DNA of 46,674 bases from an uncultured Lachnospiraceae bacterium. Lineage in GTDB: Bacteria; Bacillota; Clostridia; Lachnospirales; Lachnospiraceae. The stretch covers positions 1 to 46,674 of the forward strand of contig CAJUOE010000052.1 of the NCBI GenBank assembly GCA_910587895.1, given 5' to 3'. The notes beneath the pieces are model-generated. The model saw nothing but the letters and a program-made list of their open reading frames with translations, ran no database searches and had not been told where the DNA came from. The position numbers and the translations under genes were made by a program. Of this stretch, positions 25,081 through 32,894 are shown piece after piece (positions within the stretch are counted from its first letter, which is position 1; every line of letters starts with the position of its first letter).

Positions 25081-26052
25081 ATGGAAACACTTACAATAGG
25101 AAATGTAACTTTGGAAAATAATATCATTCTGGCACCGATGGCAGGAGTTTGCGACCTGCCATTTCGCGTGCTCTGCAAAGAACAGGGAGCCGGGCTTCTC
25201 TGTATGGAGATGGTGAGTGCAAAGGGCATTTATTACCGCAACAGGAATACGGAAATCCTCTTGCAGACCACACCGCAAGAACGTCCGGTTTCCCTGCAGC
25301 TGTTTGGCGCAGATGCAGGGATTATGAGCGAGATGGCAAAGCGCATTGAGGAACGCCCGTTTGACATTCTTGACATCAATATGGGCTGTCCGGTGCCAAA
25401 GGTGGTAAATAACGGCGAGGGGTCGGCTCTGATGAAACAGCCAAAGCTGGTGTATGAGATTGTCTCTGAAGTGGTAAAAGCGATTGAAAAGCCCGTGACC
25501 GTAAAAATCCGCAAGGGTTTTGACGATGCTCATGTCAATGCAGTGGAAATTGCCAGAATTGCAGAGGAGGCGGGCGCGGCTGCGATTGCAGTTCACGGAA
25601 GGACGCGTGAGCAGTATTATTCCGGCAGGGCGGATTGGGATATCATTCGCCAGGTGAAAGAGGCGGTGTCCATTCCGGTCATTGGAAACGGGGATATCTT
25701 AACAGCACAGGATGTATTTGAGATGAAGAGGCAGACGAATTGCGACGGTTTTATGATCGGCAGGGGTGCGCAGGGCAATCCCTGGATTTTTCGCCAAATT
25801 CTCCACTATATGGAAACAGGGGAGGAGCTGCCGAAACCTGATATCCGGGAAGTTGCGGATATGGTACTGCGCCATGCGAGGGCTCAGATTGCCTTTAAGG
25901 GAGAACTCATGGGTATGCGCGAGATGCGCAAGCACGCGGCCTGGTATACCAGCGGATATAAGAATTCAGCCAAACTCCGGGGGAAAATTAACGAGGTTGA
26001 GACGTATGAGCAATTGGAAGAACTGTTTCAGGCGGTAGTGGAGTCTGTATAG
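25081..26052 (+). CDS. dusB: tRNA-dihydrouridine synthase (DusB type)
   Basis: A 323-residue FMN enzyme reducing uridines in tRNA D-loops. It begins with the TIM-barrel motif NIILAPMAGVCDLPFR. MVSAKGIYYRN, NMGCPVPKVVNNGEGSALMK with the catalytic cysteine, and IAVHGRTREQYYSG for FMN/RNA binding follow. A helical C-terminal RNA-binding domain ends the protein (HAAWYTSGYKNSAKLRGKIN). The order coaX-dusB before greA-lysS fits other Clostridia. Confidence 0.94.
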   Translation: METLTIGNVTLENNIILAPMAGVCDLPFRVLCKEQGAGLLCMEMVSAKGIYYRNRNTEILLQTTPQERPVSLQLFGADAGIMSEMAKRIEERPFDILDINMGCPVPKVVNNGEGSALMKQPKLVYEIVSEVVKAIEKPVTVKIRKGFDDAHVNAVEIARIAEEAGAAAIAVHGRTREQYYSGRADWDIIRQVKEAVSIPVIGNGDILTAQDVFEMKRQTNCDGFMIGRGAQGNPWIFRQILHYMETGEELPKPDIREVADMVLRHARAQIAFKGELMGMREMRKHAAWYTSGYKNSAKLRGKINEVETYEQLEELFQAVVESV

Positions 26053-26114
26053 ATAATGCATATCCCATTTTGCTCCTTCATATATTGAAAAAACAGTATT
26101 CGAAGGGGTGGAAA

Positions 26115-26726
26115 ATGAACAGGGACAAGGAGCTCATGCATGAAAAACACAAAAACCGCCTGTGGGATTTTCTGTGCGGCATCTGGAAACGGTTTTGGGG
26201 CGTGAGACCATCTGATGAAGAGGAGTCAGGTGAGTGGGAAGAGGAAGAGCCATATCCCCGGGAAAATCCGTATTTACACAGGATGCGCGATATTCTGGAG
26301 CAGGTTTTGGAGCGTTATGGGATGACCTATCGCGATTTCTGTCCGCTGTTGGTTGATACGGACATGCTACCGGAATCACTGCTGGATGAGGATCAGGTGG
26401 AAACCATGCTGGAGCAGATTTCACAGGATTTGAATTTTTTGCGGATTGTCACGGACCGTCCTGCATATTTTGCAGATTATATTCAAAGAATGTATGAGGA
26501 TAGCGGTTTGGTCGTTCAGGTATGTTCCAGGGGACAGGAAATTTCTGAGGATGTCAACGTTATTTTGGATATGGAGCAGAAAGGGGATTGTCCGCTAAAA
26601 TATGTGAAAGAACATATGCTCTATATTCCAGTGTATAAACGGAGGTGGAGCAGTGTCGAAAATGCGGGAAATCTTGACATTTCCATACCTATCGGTTATA
26701 ATACTGTGATTGTTAAAGGAGTGTAG
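26115..26726 (+). CDS. Uncharacterised acidic protein between dusB and greA
   Basis: A 203-residue soluble protein I cannot assign. The N-terminus is basic and aromatic (HKNRLWDFLCGIWKRFWG), perhaps a membrane-associating amphipathic helix. It is followed by an acidic stretch (EEESGEWEEEEPYPREN) and a helical/beta domain ending in IPIGYNTVIVKGV. Start ATG 26115 has GGGGTGG upstream; the open frame back to 26070 is unsupported. It lies 62 bases after dusB and 39 before greA in the same orientation. Confidence 0.65.
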   Translation: MNRDKELMHEKHKNRLWDFLCGIWKRFWGVRPSDEEESGEWEEEEPYPRENPYLHRMRDILEQVLERYGMTYRDFCPLLVDTDMLPESLLDEDQVETMLEQISQDLNFLRIVTDRPAYFADYIQRMYEDSGLVVQVCSRGQEISEDVNVILDMEQKGDCPLKYVKEHMLYIPVYKRRWSSVENAGNLDISIPIGYNTVIVKGV

Positions 26727-26765
26727 GGATCCTTTTATAATGTGAATTTAGGAAGGTGTTGTGTG

Positions 26766-27245
26766 ATGGAAAAGAAAAACTTGTTGACTTATGAAGGTTT
26801 GCAGAAATTAGAGACAGAATTACATGAGCTTAAGGTGGTTAAAAGAAAGGAAGTTTCTCAGAAAATAAAGGAAGCCAGGGAACAGGGGGATCTTTCGGAA
26901 AATGCGGAGTATGACGCTGCAAAGGATGAGCAGCGGGATATAGAGGCAAGAATAGAAGAAATCGAGAAAATTCTCAAGAATGCGGAAGTTGTAGTGGAAG
27001 ATGAAGTAGATCTTGATAAGATAAATGTGGGATGCAAGGTAAAGATTTTGGACTGCGAATTTGACGAGGAATTAGAATATAAAATCGTAGGCTCCACGGA
27101 GGCAAGCAGCCTTCAGGGAAAGATTTCCAACGAATCTCCGGTAGGGAAAGCCCTGATTGGCGCAAAAGTGGGGGATAAAGTAACGATTGAGACACAGGCA
27201 GGCGTAATGGAGTACAAAGTGCTGGGAATCCAGCGTTCGAACTAA
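26766..27245 (+). CDS. greA: Transcription elongation factor GreA
   Basis: A 159-residue factor that rescues backtracked RNA polymerase by stimulating transcript cleavage. The N-terminal coiled coil (LTYEGLQKLETELHELK, AREQGDLSENAEYDAAKDEQ) holds the conserved tip acidic residues. The C-terminal FKBP-like domain shows the typical VGSTEASSLQGKISNESPVGKALIGAKVGDKV block. Start ATG 26766 follows GGAAGGTG. A strong hairpin lies right after the stop, before lysS. Confidence 0.96.
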   Translation: MEKKNLLTYEGLQKLETELHELKVVKRKEVSQKIKEAREQGDLSENAEYDAAKDEQRDIEARIEEIEKILKNAEVVVEDEVDLDKINVGCKVKILDCEFDEELEYKIVGSTEASSLQGKISNESPVGKALIGAKVGDKVTIETQAGVMEYKVLGIQRSN

Positions 27246-27247
27246 GA

Positions 27248-27289
27248 GGAAGAAGGCAAATGCGCAGCATTTCATAAATGCCTTCTTCC
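27248..27289 (+). terminator. Hairpin between greA and lysS
   Basis: GGAAGAAGGCA (27248-27258) pairs perfectly with TGCCTTCTTCC (27279-27289), and inner AATGC/GCATT can also pair. No T-run follows, so it may protect greA mRNA or attenuate rather than fully stop transcription. Confidence 0.45.
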
Positions 27290-27347
27290 GAAATGGCAGG
27301 GGACGCGAAGCGGCGCGTGCCGATACCGATGAAAAGGAGGAAAAAAG

Positions 27348-29465
27348 ATGGCACAGAACAATCAGTCACCGGGACAGGATTTAAACCAGTTGTTAAAGGT
27401 TCGTCATGAGAAATTGGAAGAATTGCAGAGTAACGGCAAAGACCCGTTTCAGATTACGAAATATGAGGTAACGAAACACAGTCAGGAAATCAAAGACAAT
27501 TATGACACGTTGGAAGGACAGGTTGTAAGCGTTGCCGGTAGAATGATGTTCAAGCGTGTGATGGGAAAAGCATCTTTTTGTAATATTCAGGACTTGCAGG
27601 GAGATATTCAGGTATACATTGCAAGAGACAGCGTTGGTGAAGACAGCTATAAGGATTTTAAGAAATACGACGTCGGCGATATCCTTGGAATCAAGGGCGA
27701 GGTATTTACGACAAAAACGGGAGAAATCTCCATTCATGCGCAGGAAGTAACCCTTCTGTCCAAGAGTTTGCAGATTTTGCCGGAGAAATACCATGGACTG
27801 ACGGATACGGACATGAGATACCGCCAGCGGTATGTGGATTTGATTATGAATAGCGAGGTAAAGGATACCTTTGTCAAGCGCTCCAAAGTGTTGAGTAGCA
27901 TCCGCCGTTTTTTGGACGGGCAGGGATTTATGGAGGTTGAGACCCCCATGCTGGTAAGCAATGCGGGCGGCGCGGCGGCACGGCCGTTTGAGACGCATTT
28001 CAATGCATTGAATGAGGATTTGAAACTGCGTATTTCGTTGGAACTGTATCTGAAAAGGCTGATAGTGGGCGGACTGGAGCGCGTGTATGAGATTGGGCGC
28101 GTATTCCGCAACGAGGGGCTTGATACCCGGCACAATCCGGAATTTACGTTGATGGAATTGTATCAGGCATACACGGATTATCACGGCATGATGGATTTGA
28201 CGGAAAATCTCTACCGTTATGTGGCAAAAGAGGTTACCGGTTCGGAAATCATCACATATGGCGAGCATGAGATGGATTTGTCCAGGCCGTTCGAGCGCAT
28301 TACCATGGTGGATGCCGTGAAGAAGTATGCCAATGTTGATTTTGACGAGATAAAGAGTGATGAGGAGGCAAAGAAACTTGCCGATGAGCATCACATTGAA
28401 TATGAGGACAGGCATAAGAAGGGCGATATCCTCAACCTGTTCTTTGAGGAGTATGTGGAAGAGCATTTGATCCAGCCGACATTTGTGATGGATCACCCGA
28501 TTGAGATTTCTCCGCTGACGAAGAAGAAACCGGAGAATCCAGAATATGTAGAGCGTTTTGAGTTCTTTATGAACGGCTGGGAGATGGCGAATGCCTATTC
28601 CGAGCTGAACGACCCCATTGACCAGCGTGAGCGTTTCGAGGCGCAGGAGGCGTTGCTTGCCGCGGGCGATGATGAGGCCAACCATACGGATGAAGATTTC
28701 CTGAATGCGCTTAGTATTGGAATGCCGCCGACGGGTGGTATTGGATACGGCATCGACCGTATGGTGATGATGATGACGAATTCACCGGCAATTCGTGACG
28801 TGTTGTTGTTCCCGACAATGAAGAGCCTGGACAAAAAACCATCTGACAGTGCGAAATCCACGAAAAAGGAAACGAACCAGCCTGCAAAGAAGAGCAGCAT
28901 TTCCCGTGAGGATGCCTTGGAACTGCTTAAGAAATATAACAAAGAGCCTTTCCACATTCAGCACGCCCTGACGGTGGAAGGCGTGATGCGCTGGTTTGCG
29001 AAGGCGCTTGGCTATGCGCAGGAAGAAGAGTTCTGGGGCATTACCGGACTGCTCCATGACATTGATTTCGAGCTTTATCCGGAAGAACACTGCAAGAAAG
29101 CGCCGGAGCTTTTGCGCGAGGCCGGGGTAAGTGAGGATATGATCTATGCGGTCTGCTCTCATGGCTACGGAATTTGCAGCGAGGAGGAGCCGAAACTGGA
29201 GATGGAGAATGTGCTTTTTGCAGCGGATGAGCTTACGGGACTGATCTGGTCCTGTGCGTTGATGCGCCCGTCAAAGAGTACGATGGATTTGGAAGTTAAG
29301 AGCTTAAAGAAGAAGTTTAAGGATAAGAGGTTTGCAGCAGGCTGCTCCAGGGAAATTATTTCCCAGGGTGCAGAGCGGCTTGGCTGGGAGCTGGACGACC
29401 TGTTTGACAAGACGATTCAGGCAATGCGTAGCTGTGAGGCGGCTGTGGCAGAGGCGATGAAATAA
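27348..29465 (+). CDS. lysS: Class II lysyl-tRNA synthetase with a C-terminal HD-domain extension
   Basis: Residues 1-500 form a class II LysRS: an OB-fold anticodon-binding domain (about 55-160), motif 1 around residue 190-205, motif 2 (GLERVYEIGRVFRNEGLDTRHNPEF) and motif 3 (GGIGYGIDRMVMMM). It charges tRNA-Lys. After a Lys/Ser-rich linker (about 500-520) comes a roughly 180-residue HD-type domain: His539 (FHIQHALTV), His570-Asp571 (GLLHDIDFE), a His in CSHGYG, and Asp627 (AADELTG). These fit the metal site of HD phosphohydrolases. Ordinary LysRS is about 490-510 residues, so this is a real fusion. The HD substrate is unknown. Start ATG 27348 follows AAAGGAGG. Confidence 0.93.
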   Translation: MAQNNQSPGQDLNQLLKVRHEKLEELQSNGKDPFQITKYEVTKHSQEIKDNYDTLEGQVVSVAGRMMFKRVMGKASFCNIQDLQGDIQVYIARDSVGEDSYKDFKKYDVGDILGIKGEVFTTKTGEISIHAQEVTLLSKSLQILPEKYHGLTDTDMRYRQRYVDLIMNSEVKDTFVKRSKVLSSIRRFLDGQGFMEVETPMLVSNAGGAAARPFETHFNALNEDLKLRISLELYLKRLIVGGLERVYEIGRVFRNEGLDTRHNPEFTLMELYQAYTDYHGMMDLTENLYRYVAKEVTGSEIITYGEHEMDLSRPFERITMVDAVKKYANVDFDEIKSDEEAKKLADEHHIEYEDRHKKGDILNLFFEEYVEEHLIQPTFVMDHPIEISPLTKKKPENPEYVERFEFFMNGWEMANAYSELNDPIDQRERFEAQEALLAAGDDEANHTDEDFLNALSIGMPPTGGIGYGIDRMVMMMTNSPAIRDVLLFPTMKSLDKKPSDSAKSTKKETNQPAKKSSISREDALELLKKYNKEPFHIQHALTVEGVMRWFAKALGYAQEEEFWGITGLLHDIDFELYPEEHCKKAPELLREAGVSEDMIYAVCSHGYGICSEEEPKLEMENVLFAADELTGLIWSCALMRPSKSTMDLEVKSLKKKFKDKRFAAGCSREIISQGAERLGWELDDLFDKTIQAMRSCEAAVAEAMK

Positions 29466-29466
29466 T

Positions 29467-30228
29467 ATGTACGCATTAGATGCAAGCCATATTTCAAAAA
29501 GTTATCAGACATCCGGTGAAACCGTTCGGGTTCTGCATGATATAAACCTGAAAATGGGCAGGGGCGAGATGGTTGCCATCATGGGTCCTTCCGGCAGCGG
29601 CAAGACGACCCTCCTTCATGTACTGACCGGGATAGATACGGCGGATCACGGACAGGTTCAGATAGGCGGAGAAAACCTTACCGGGTTGACGAGTGAGGAA
29701 ACAGCCGCCTTCCGCAGGAAACATATGGGGCTGATTTTTCAGGATTTCCAGTTGCTGGAGAGCCTGACGGTGAAAGAAAATATTTTGCTGCCCCTGATTC
29801 TGAATAAGCGAGAGGCAGACGAACAACAGCAGTCGGTGGTGAAAATTATGGATGCGCTTGGCATTGCCGGACTGGCGGATAAAGGAATGACGGAATTGTC
29901 GGGTGGACAGAAACAGCGGACGGCGATTGCACGGGCGCTGATTCATGAACCGGAGCTTATCTTCGGAGACGAACCGACCGGGAACCTGGACATGAGAACG
30001 ACCGGGGATGTCATGCAATGCATGGTGAAGATGAACAGGCAGTTTGGCACGGCTTTTCTGATTGTGACGCATGATGCGCACGCGGCATCTTTTTGCAGCC
30101 GCGTGCTTTTTTTGCAGAACGGAAAATTTGCGTTTGAGGCGGTAAAAAAGGGCGACAATAAGGAGTTTCAGGAAGAAATTTTGAATATGCTGTGCCATCT
30201 GGGAGGAGAGCAGGATGACGTTTTATGA
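29467..30228 (+). CDS. ABC transporter ATPase (BceA/MacB-like)
   Basis: A 253-residue ATP-binding subunit of the type-VII/mechanotransmission group. Walker A is GPSGSGKTT at residues 40-48, the Q-loop lies in LIFQDFQLLESLTVKENILLPL, the signature is LSGGQKQRTAIARAL, and Walker B is LIFGDEPTGNLD. It pairs with the overlapping FtsX-type permease gene next door; such BceAB pairs usually mediate resistance to cell-wall antimicrobials. No two-component system of the BceRS type is adjacent. ATG lies two bases after the lysS stop with an only moderate ribosome site. Confidence 0.92.
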   Translation: MYALDASHISKSYQTSGETVRVLHDINLKMGRGEMVAIMGPSGSGKTTLLHVLTGIDTADHGQVQIGGENLTGLTSEETAAFRRKHMGLIFQDFQLLESLTVKENILLPLILNKREADEQQQSVVKIMDALGIAGLADKGMTELSGGQKQRTAIARALIHEPELIFGDEPTGNLDMRTTGDVMQCMVKMNRQFGTAFLIVTHDAHAASFCSRVLFLQNGKFAFEAVKKGDNKEFQEEILNMLCHLGGEQDDVL

Positions 30229-31951
30229 GATATCCGCAAAGATGTTAAGGGTAAATTTTAACCGATACCGGCTGTATTTTTTCTGTAATCTGTTTGCGGT
30301 ATCGTTGTTTGAATGCTTTGCGTCTATTTTCACAAATTCTTCCTTTATGGATGGGACGAAAGTCAATTCTCTTATTTCCAGTAATATCTATTTTCCCAGT
30401 ATGTTGGCGGCTCTGTTTCTGGTCTTGTTCCTGCCGGTTTCGTGCCAGGCATTTTTTGCGGCAAGGAAACAGGAATATGGGATTTTGTTTTCCCTGGGAA
30501 TGAGCCCGAAAGAGGCTTTCCGAAATATGATGCTGGAAAATATGGCGATAGCCGGTGTGGCCCTGGCAGCGGCTCTGGCGGCAGGAACTGTGTTGTCCGG
30601 TTTCTTTTTTGCCGTCATCAATTATGGGATTGGCATCGAAGGCGTGCAGTGGCAGTTTTGCCCCGCATCGTATAAGATTACGGTTCTTTTATATCTTGTG
30701 GTTATGGCGGCTGCTTTTCTGTGGAATGCGGTGGGAACCTTGCGCGAGAAAATAGGAACTTTGCTAAAGGCGCAGTACCGTTGTGGGAAGAAGAGCCTGA
30801 CGGAGCGTATATTGGATAGGTGCCGGGCGGGCTATGTCGAAAAACATCTGGCGGAGTGGTCCTTTGTGCGGCGTCATAATAATGCGTGGAGGATCCGCTA
30901 TGGTTTTGGAACCATAATTATTGCCTGTGCAGTGACGCTGGCGAGCGTATGCGTGACAATGTATCCGGTTTTTTTGCGAGATGCCGAAAACGAGTCCCCC
31001 TATGATATGGCGTATTCCGAAATCTTTGGCATGAACCGGGCGTCGCTGCAAAAGGTCAGGGATATCCTGGCGGAACATGGCGTTTCGGTAGAGTGTGTGA
31101 TACAAATGCCATATCTCAGGGACGCTGCTTTTAATTATCTTCCGGTTACGAAGGTAAATCAGTATTTTGGATGTGAGTATCAGGTGGAGGAAGGGCAGTT
31201 TCTGAATTTGTTTCAGTTTGATTTGCATGACGGGTATGAGCATGATACGCAGCCGGTTTCAACTGTTACAATCGGCGGGAATCAGGAACTGCATTCTGTC
31301 GGAAGCGAGGTAAAGATTCTGTTTAACTGGAATGCGGCTTTTGCCGACCGGACATTGATTGTCAGCGATTTGGATTTTAAGAAGATGGAGGAAGATGCGC
31401 AGTATGTGCCAGGCACGGCGAATTTGTTTGCGTTTGTAGAGTGGCGGAAGTCCAATGAGGGCGTATGTGCCGTACAGGAATATCTGCAAAGTCGCAATCA
31501 GGTGGATGAGGCACAGGAGCATTATTATAAATTGTCTTCCAAAGTGGATAGGTATCTTGAGGCCCGAAAATCTGGATTGTTTTTGAATTTCCTGATGGCG
31601 TTTGTGATTGGGCTTATGTTGATGTCAGAATATCTTCTGATTCATTTTCGCATTCAGGCGGAACAGGAGGAAAACAGCAGGGCTGTAAACAGCCTTCAGA
31701 TGATCGGAATGACAGAGGAAGAGATAGTAAAATGCCTGAGATACAAAAACCGGGTGCGTTTTTTGCCGCCGGTTATTGTGGGCACGATGCTGGCGATTTT
31801 TCCATCTTTTTATTACAATGAGGTTTATGGATCCGGATATTTGGGAAGTTTGGTGGGAATACTATTCGGGATAATTATAACTATAGTAGAAATCATTTTC
31901 GTAAAACGGTATTCGCAAAAAGAATTTGCAGGAATCAGGAGGCTGTTATGA
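30215..31951 (+). CDS. FtsX-domain ABC permease (BceB-like)
   Basis: A 578-residue permease. The N-terminal hydrophobic helix is followed by a first FtsX-type block of helices (about residues 55-165; FSLGMSPKEAFRNMMLENMAIAG). A further helix near 230-250 precedes a roughly 180-residue extracytoplasmic domain (about 255-440), and a C-terminal block has three helices, including FLNFLMAFVIGLMLMSEYLLIHF and IGMTEEEIVKCLRYKN. This layout fits BceB proteins, whose large extracellular domain senses peptide antibiotics. It overlaps the ATPase gene by 14 bases and the next gene by four. Confidence 0.88.
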   Translation: MTFYEISAKMLRVNFNRYRLYFFCNLFAVSLFECFASIFTNSSFMDGTKVNSLISSNIYFPSMLAALFLVLFLPVSCQAFFAARKQEYGILFSLGMSPKEAFRNMMLENMAIAGVALAAALAAGTVLSGFFFAVINYGIGIEGVQWQFCPASYKITVLLYLVVMAAAFLWNAVGTLREKIGTLLKAQYRCGKKSLTERILDRCRAGYVEKHLAEWSFVRRHNNAWRIRYGFGTIIIACAVTLASVCVTMYPVFLRDAENESPYDMAYSEIFGMNRASLQKVRDILAEHGVSVECVIQMPYLRDAAFNYLPVTKVNQYFGCEYQVEEGQFLNLFQFDLHDGYEHDTQPVSTVTIGGNQELHSVGSEVKILFNWNAAFADRTLIVSDLDFKKMEEDAQYVPGTANLFAFVEWRKSNEGVCAVQEYLQSRNQVDEAQEHYYKLSSKVDRYLEARKSGLFLNFLMAFVIGLMLMSEYLLIHFRIQAEQEENSRAVNSLQMIGMTEEEIVKCLRYKNRVRFLPPVIVGTMLAIFPSFYYNEVYGSGYLGSLVGILFGIIITIVEIIFVKRYSQKEFAGIRRLL

Positions 31952-32376
31952 CCAAGGAGAATACATCATCTGTGCAGGAAAAGGTGCTCTCACAGGAGGA
32001 GCAGAAATTTTTTTTGTTTTATAAAAGTATCATAGAGCAGGACAGGTGCGCGATCGTTATCTGTAATCCGCAGCATGAGATCCTCTATATGAATCCGGCG
32101 GCTATCCAAAATTATAAGAGGAGGGGCGGAGCGAAACTCGTAGGCAAAAGCCTTTTGGATTGCCATAATCCAAAATCACAGGAGAAAATTGTACGTGTCA
32201 TAGAATGGTTCGCATCGTCTCCACAGCACAATATGGTATATATTTCCCACAATAAAAGAAAGAACAAAGATGCATATATGGTAGCGCTGCGGGATGGGGA
32301 CGAATTGATCGGGTATTATGAGAAACATGAGTTCCGCAATGAGGAGGTTATGGAGCTGTTTGATTTGCCGGAATAG
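31948..32376 (+). CDS. Single PAS-domain protein coupled to the ABC transporter
   Basis: A 142-residue cytoplasmic protein consisting mainly of one PAS-type sensor domain (about residues 25-130): FYKSIIEQDRCAIVICNPQHEIL, then YMNPAAIQNY, then the LVGKSLLDCHNPKSQEKIV helix and the closing IGYYEKHEFR strand. No output domain is attached. Its ATG overlaps the permease stop (ATGA), so the two are translationally coupled. It could bind a small molecule or heme and modulate the transporter or a partner; this is inference. Confidence 0.78.
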   Translation: MTKENTSSVQEKVLSQEEQKFFLFYKSIIEQDRCAIVICNPQHEILYMNPAAIQNYKRRGGAKLVGKSLLDCHNPKSQEKIVRVIEWFASSPQHNMVYISHNKRKNKDAYMVALRDGDELIGYYEKHEFRNEEVMELFDLPE

Positions 32377-32462
32377 TATTTTCTGGAAAAACAAGTTCTG
32401 ATTTTTACAATTTATATTATAAATAAGAGTATAGAATCTAGTGCAGATAGAAAAGACAAAGG

Positions 32463-32499
32463 CGTCTGAAAGGGAATAAAACCCTTCAGGCGTTTTTTT
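32463..32499 (+). terminator. Terminator upstream of the amine-dehydrogenase cluster
   Basis: CGTCTGAAAGGG (32463-32474) pairs with CCCTTCAGGCG (32482-32492) allowing a bulged A and a G-U pair, followed by seven Ts. It ends the ABC-PAS operon or acts as a leader terminator. Its sequence is nearly identical to that at 36803-36833. Confidence 0.85.
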
Positions 32500-32512
32500 A
32501 TCTTATAGGAAA

Positions 32513-32526
32513 GCGGACTTGTCCGC
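32513..32526. promoter_or_regulatory. Perfect palindrome upstream of the Fe-S small subunit gene
   Basis: GCGGACTTGTCCGC is a 6-2-6 inverted repeat just after the terminator and 29 bases before ATG 32555. It could be an operator for the cluster or a short leader hairpin. Confidence 0.35.
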
Positions 32527-32554
32527 GTTGTTCTTTACCGAAAGGAAGTGTACT

Positions 32555-32881
32555 ATGGCAGATAGGATCAAGGAGCACCCAATACTCGGGGTTCCGGAAA
32601 AAGGAAAACTTGTGAAGTTTATGTTTGATGGGCATGAAATGGAAGGCTGTGAAGGCGAGCCGATTGCGGCGGCGCTGAAGGCGGCGGGGGTAAATGTCCA
32701 CAGATATACGAAAAAAGAACAGAAACCACGCGGCATCTTCTGTGCGATTGGACGCTGTACGGACTGTGTGATGGTCGTTGACGGCGAGCCGAATGTGCGC
32801 ACATGCATCACGCCGCTGAAGGCGGGCATGGATGTGAAGACCCAGTATGGCGTAAGCGAGAAACCGTTTGAAGAACAGTAA
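32555..32881 (+). CDS. Small [2Fe-2S] subunit of an amine/opine-type dehydrogenase (HcnA/LhpF-like)
   Basis: A 108-residue cytoplasmic ferredoxin-like subunit. It shows the plant-type [2Fe-2S] pattern with C63, C68, C71 and C84 (PRGIFCAIGRCTDCVMVVDG), as in HcnA, sarcosine oxidase alpha N-terminal domain and hydroxyproline dehydrogenase small subunits. GEPIAAALKAAGV before the cluster is the family signature. Start ATG 32555 has AAAGGAAG upstream. It is followed 13 bases after its stop by the FAD subunit, and together with 34487 and 34818 forms the redox complex. Confidence 0.88.
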   Translation: MADRIKEHPILGVPEKGKLVKFMFDGHEMEGCEGEPIAAALKAAGVNVHRYTKKEQKPRGIFCAIGRCTDCVMVVDGEPNVRTCITPLKAGMDVKTQYGVSEKPFEEQ

Positions 32882-32894
32882 GGAGGATGACGGA

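Noticed and set aside
24433..25596. 387-residue minus-strand open frame
   Set aside because: It lies opposite coaX and dusB, which have clear family motifs; composition is His/Arg/Cys-rich as in shadows.
27246..27347. T-box leader upstream of lysS
   Set aside because: No TGGNACCGCG core and no specifier stem; only a simple hairpin after greA.
27393..28685. 430-residue minus-strand open frame
   Set aside because: Exact shadow of the lysS coding strand, with no recognisable domain.
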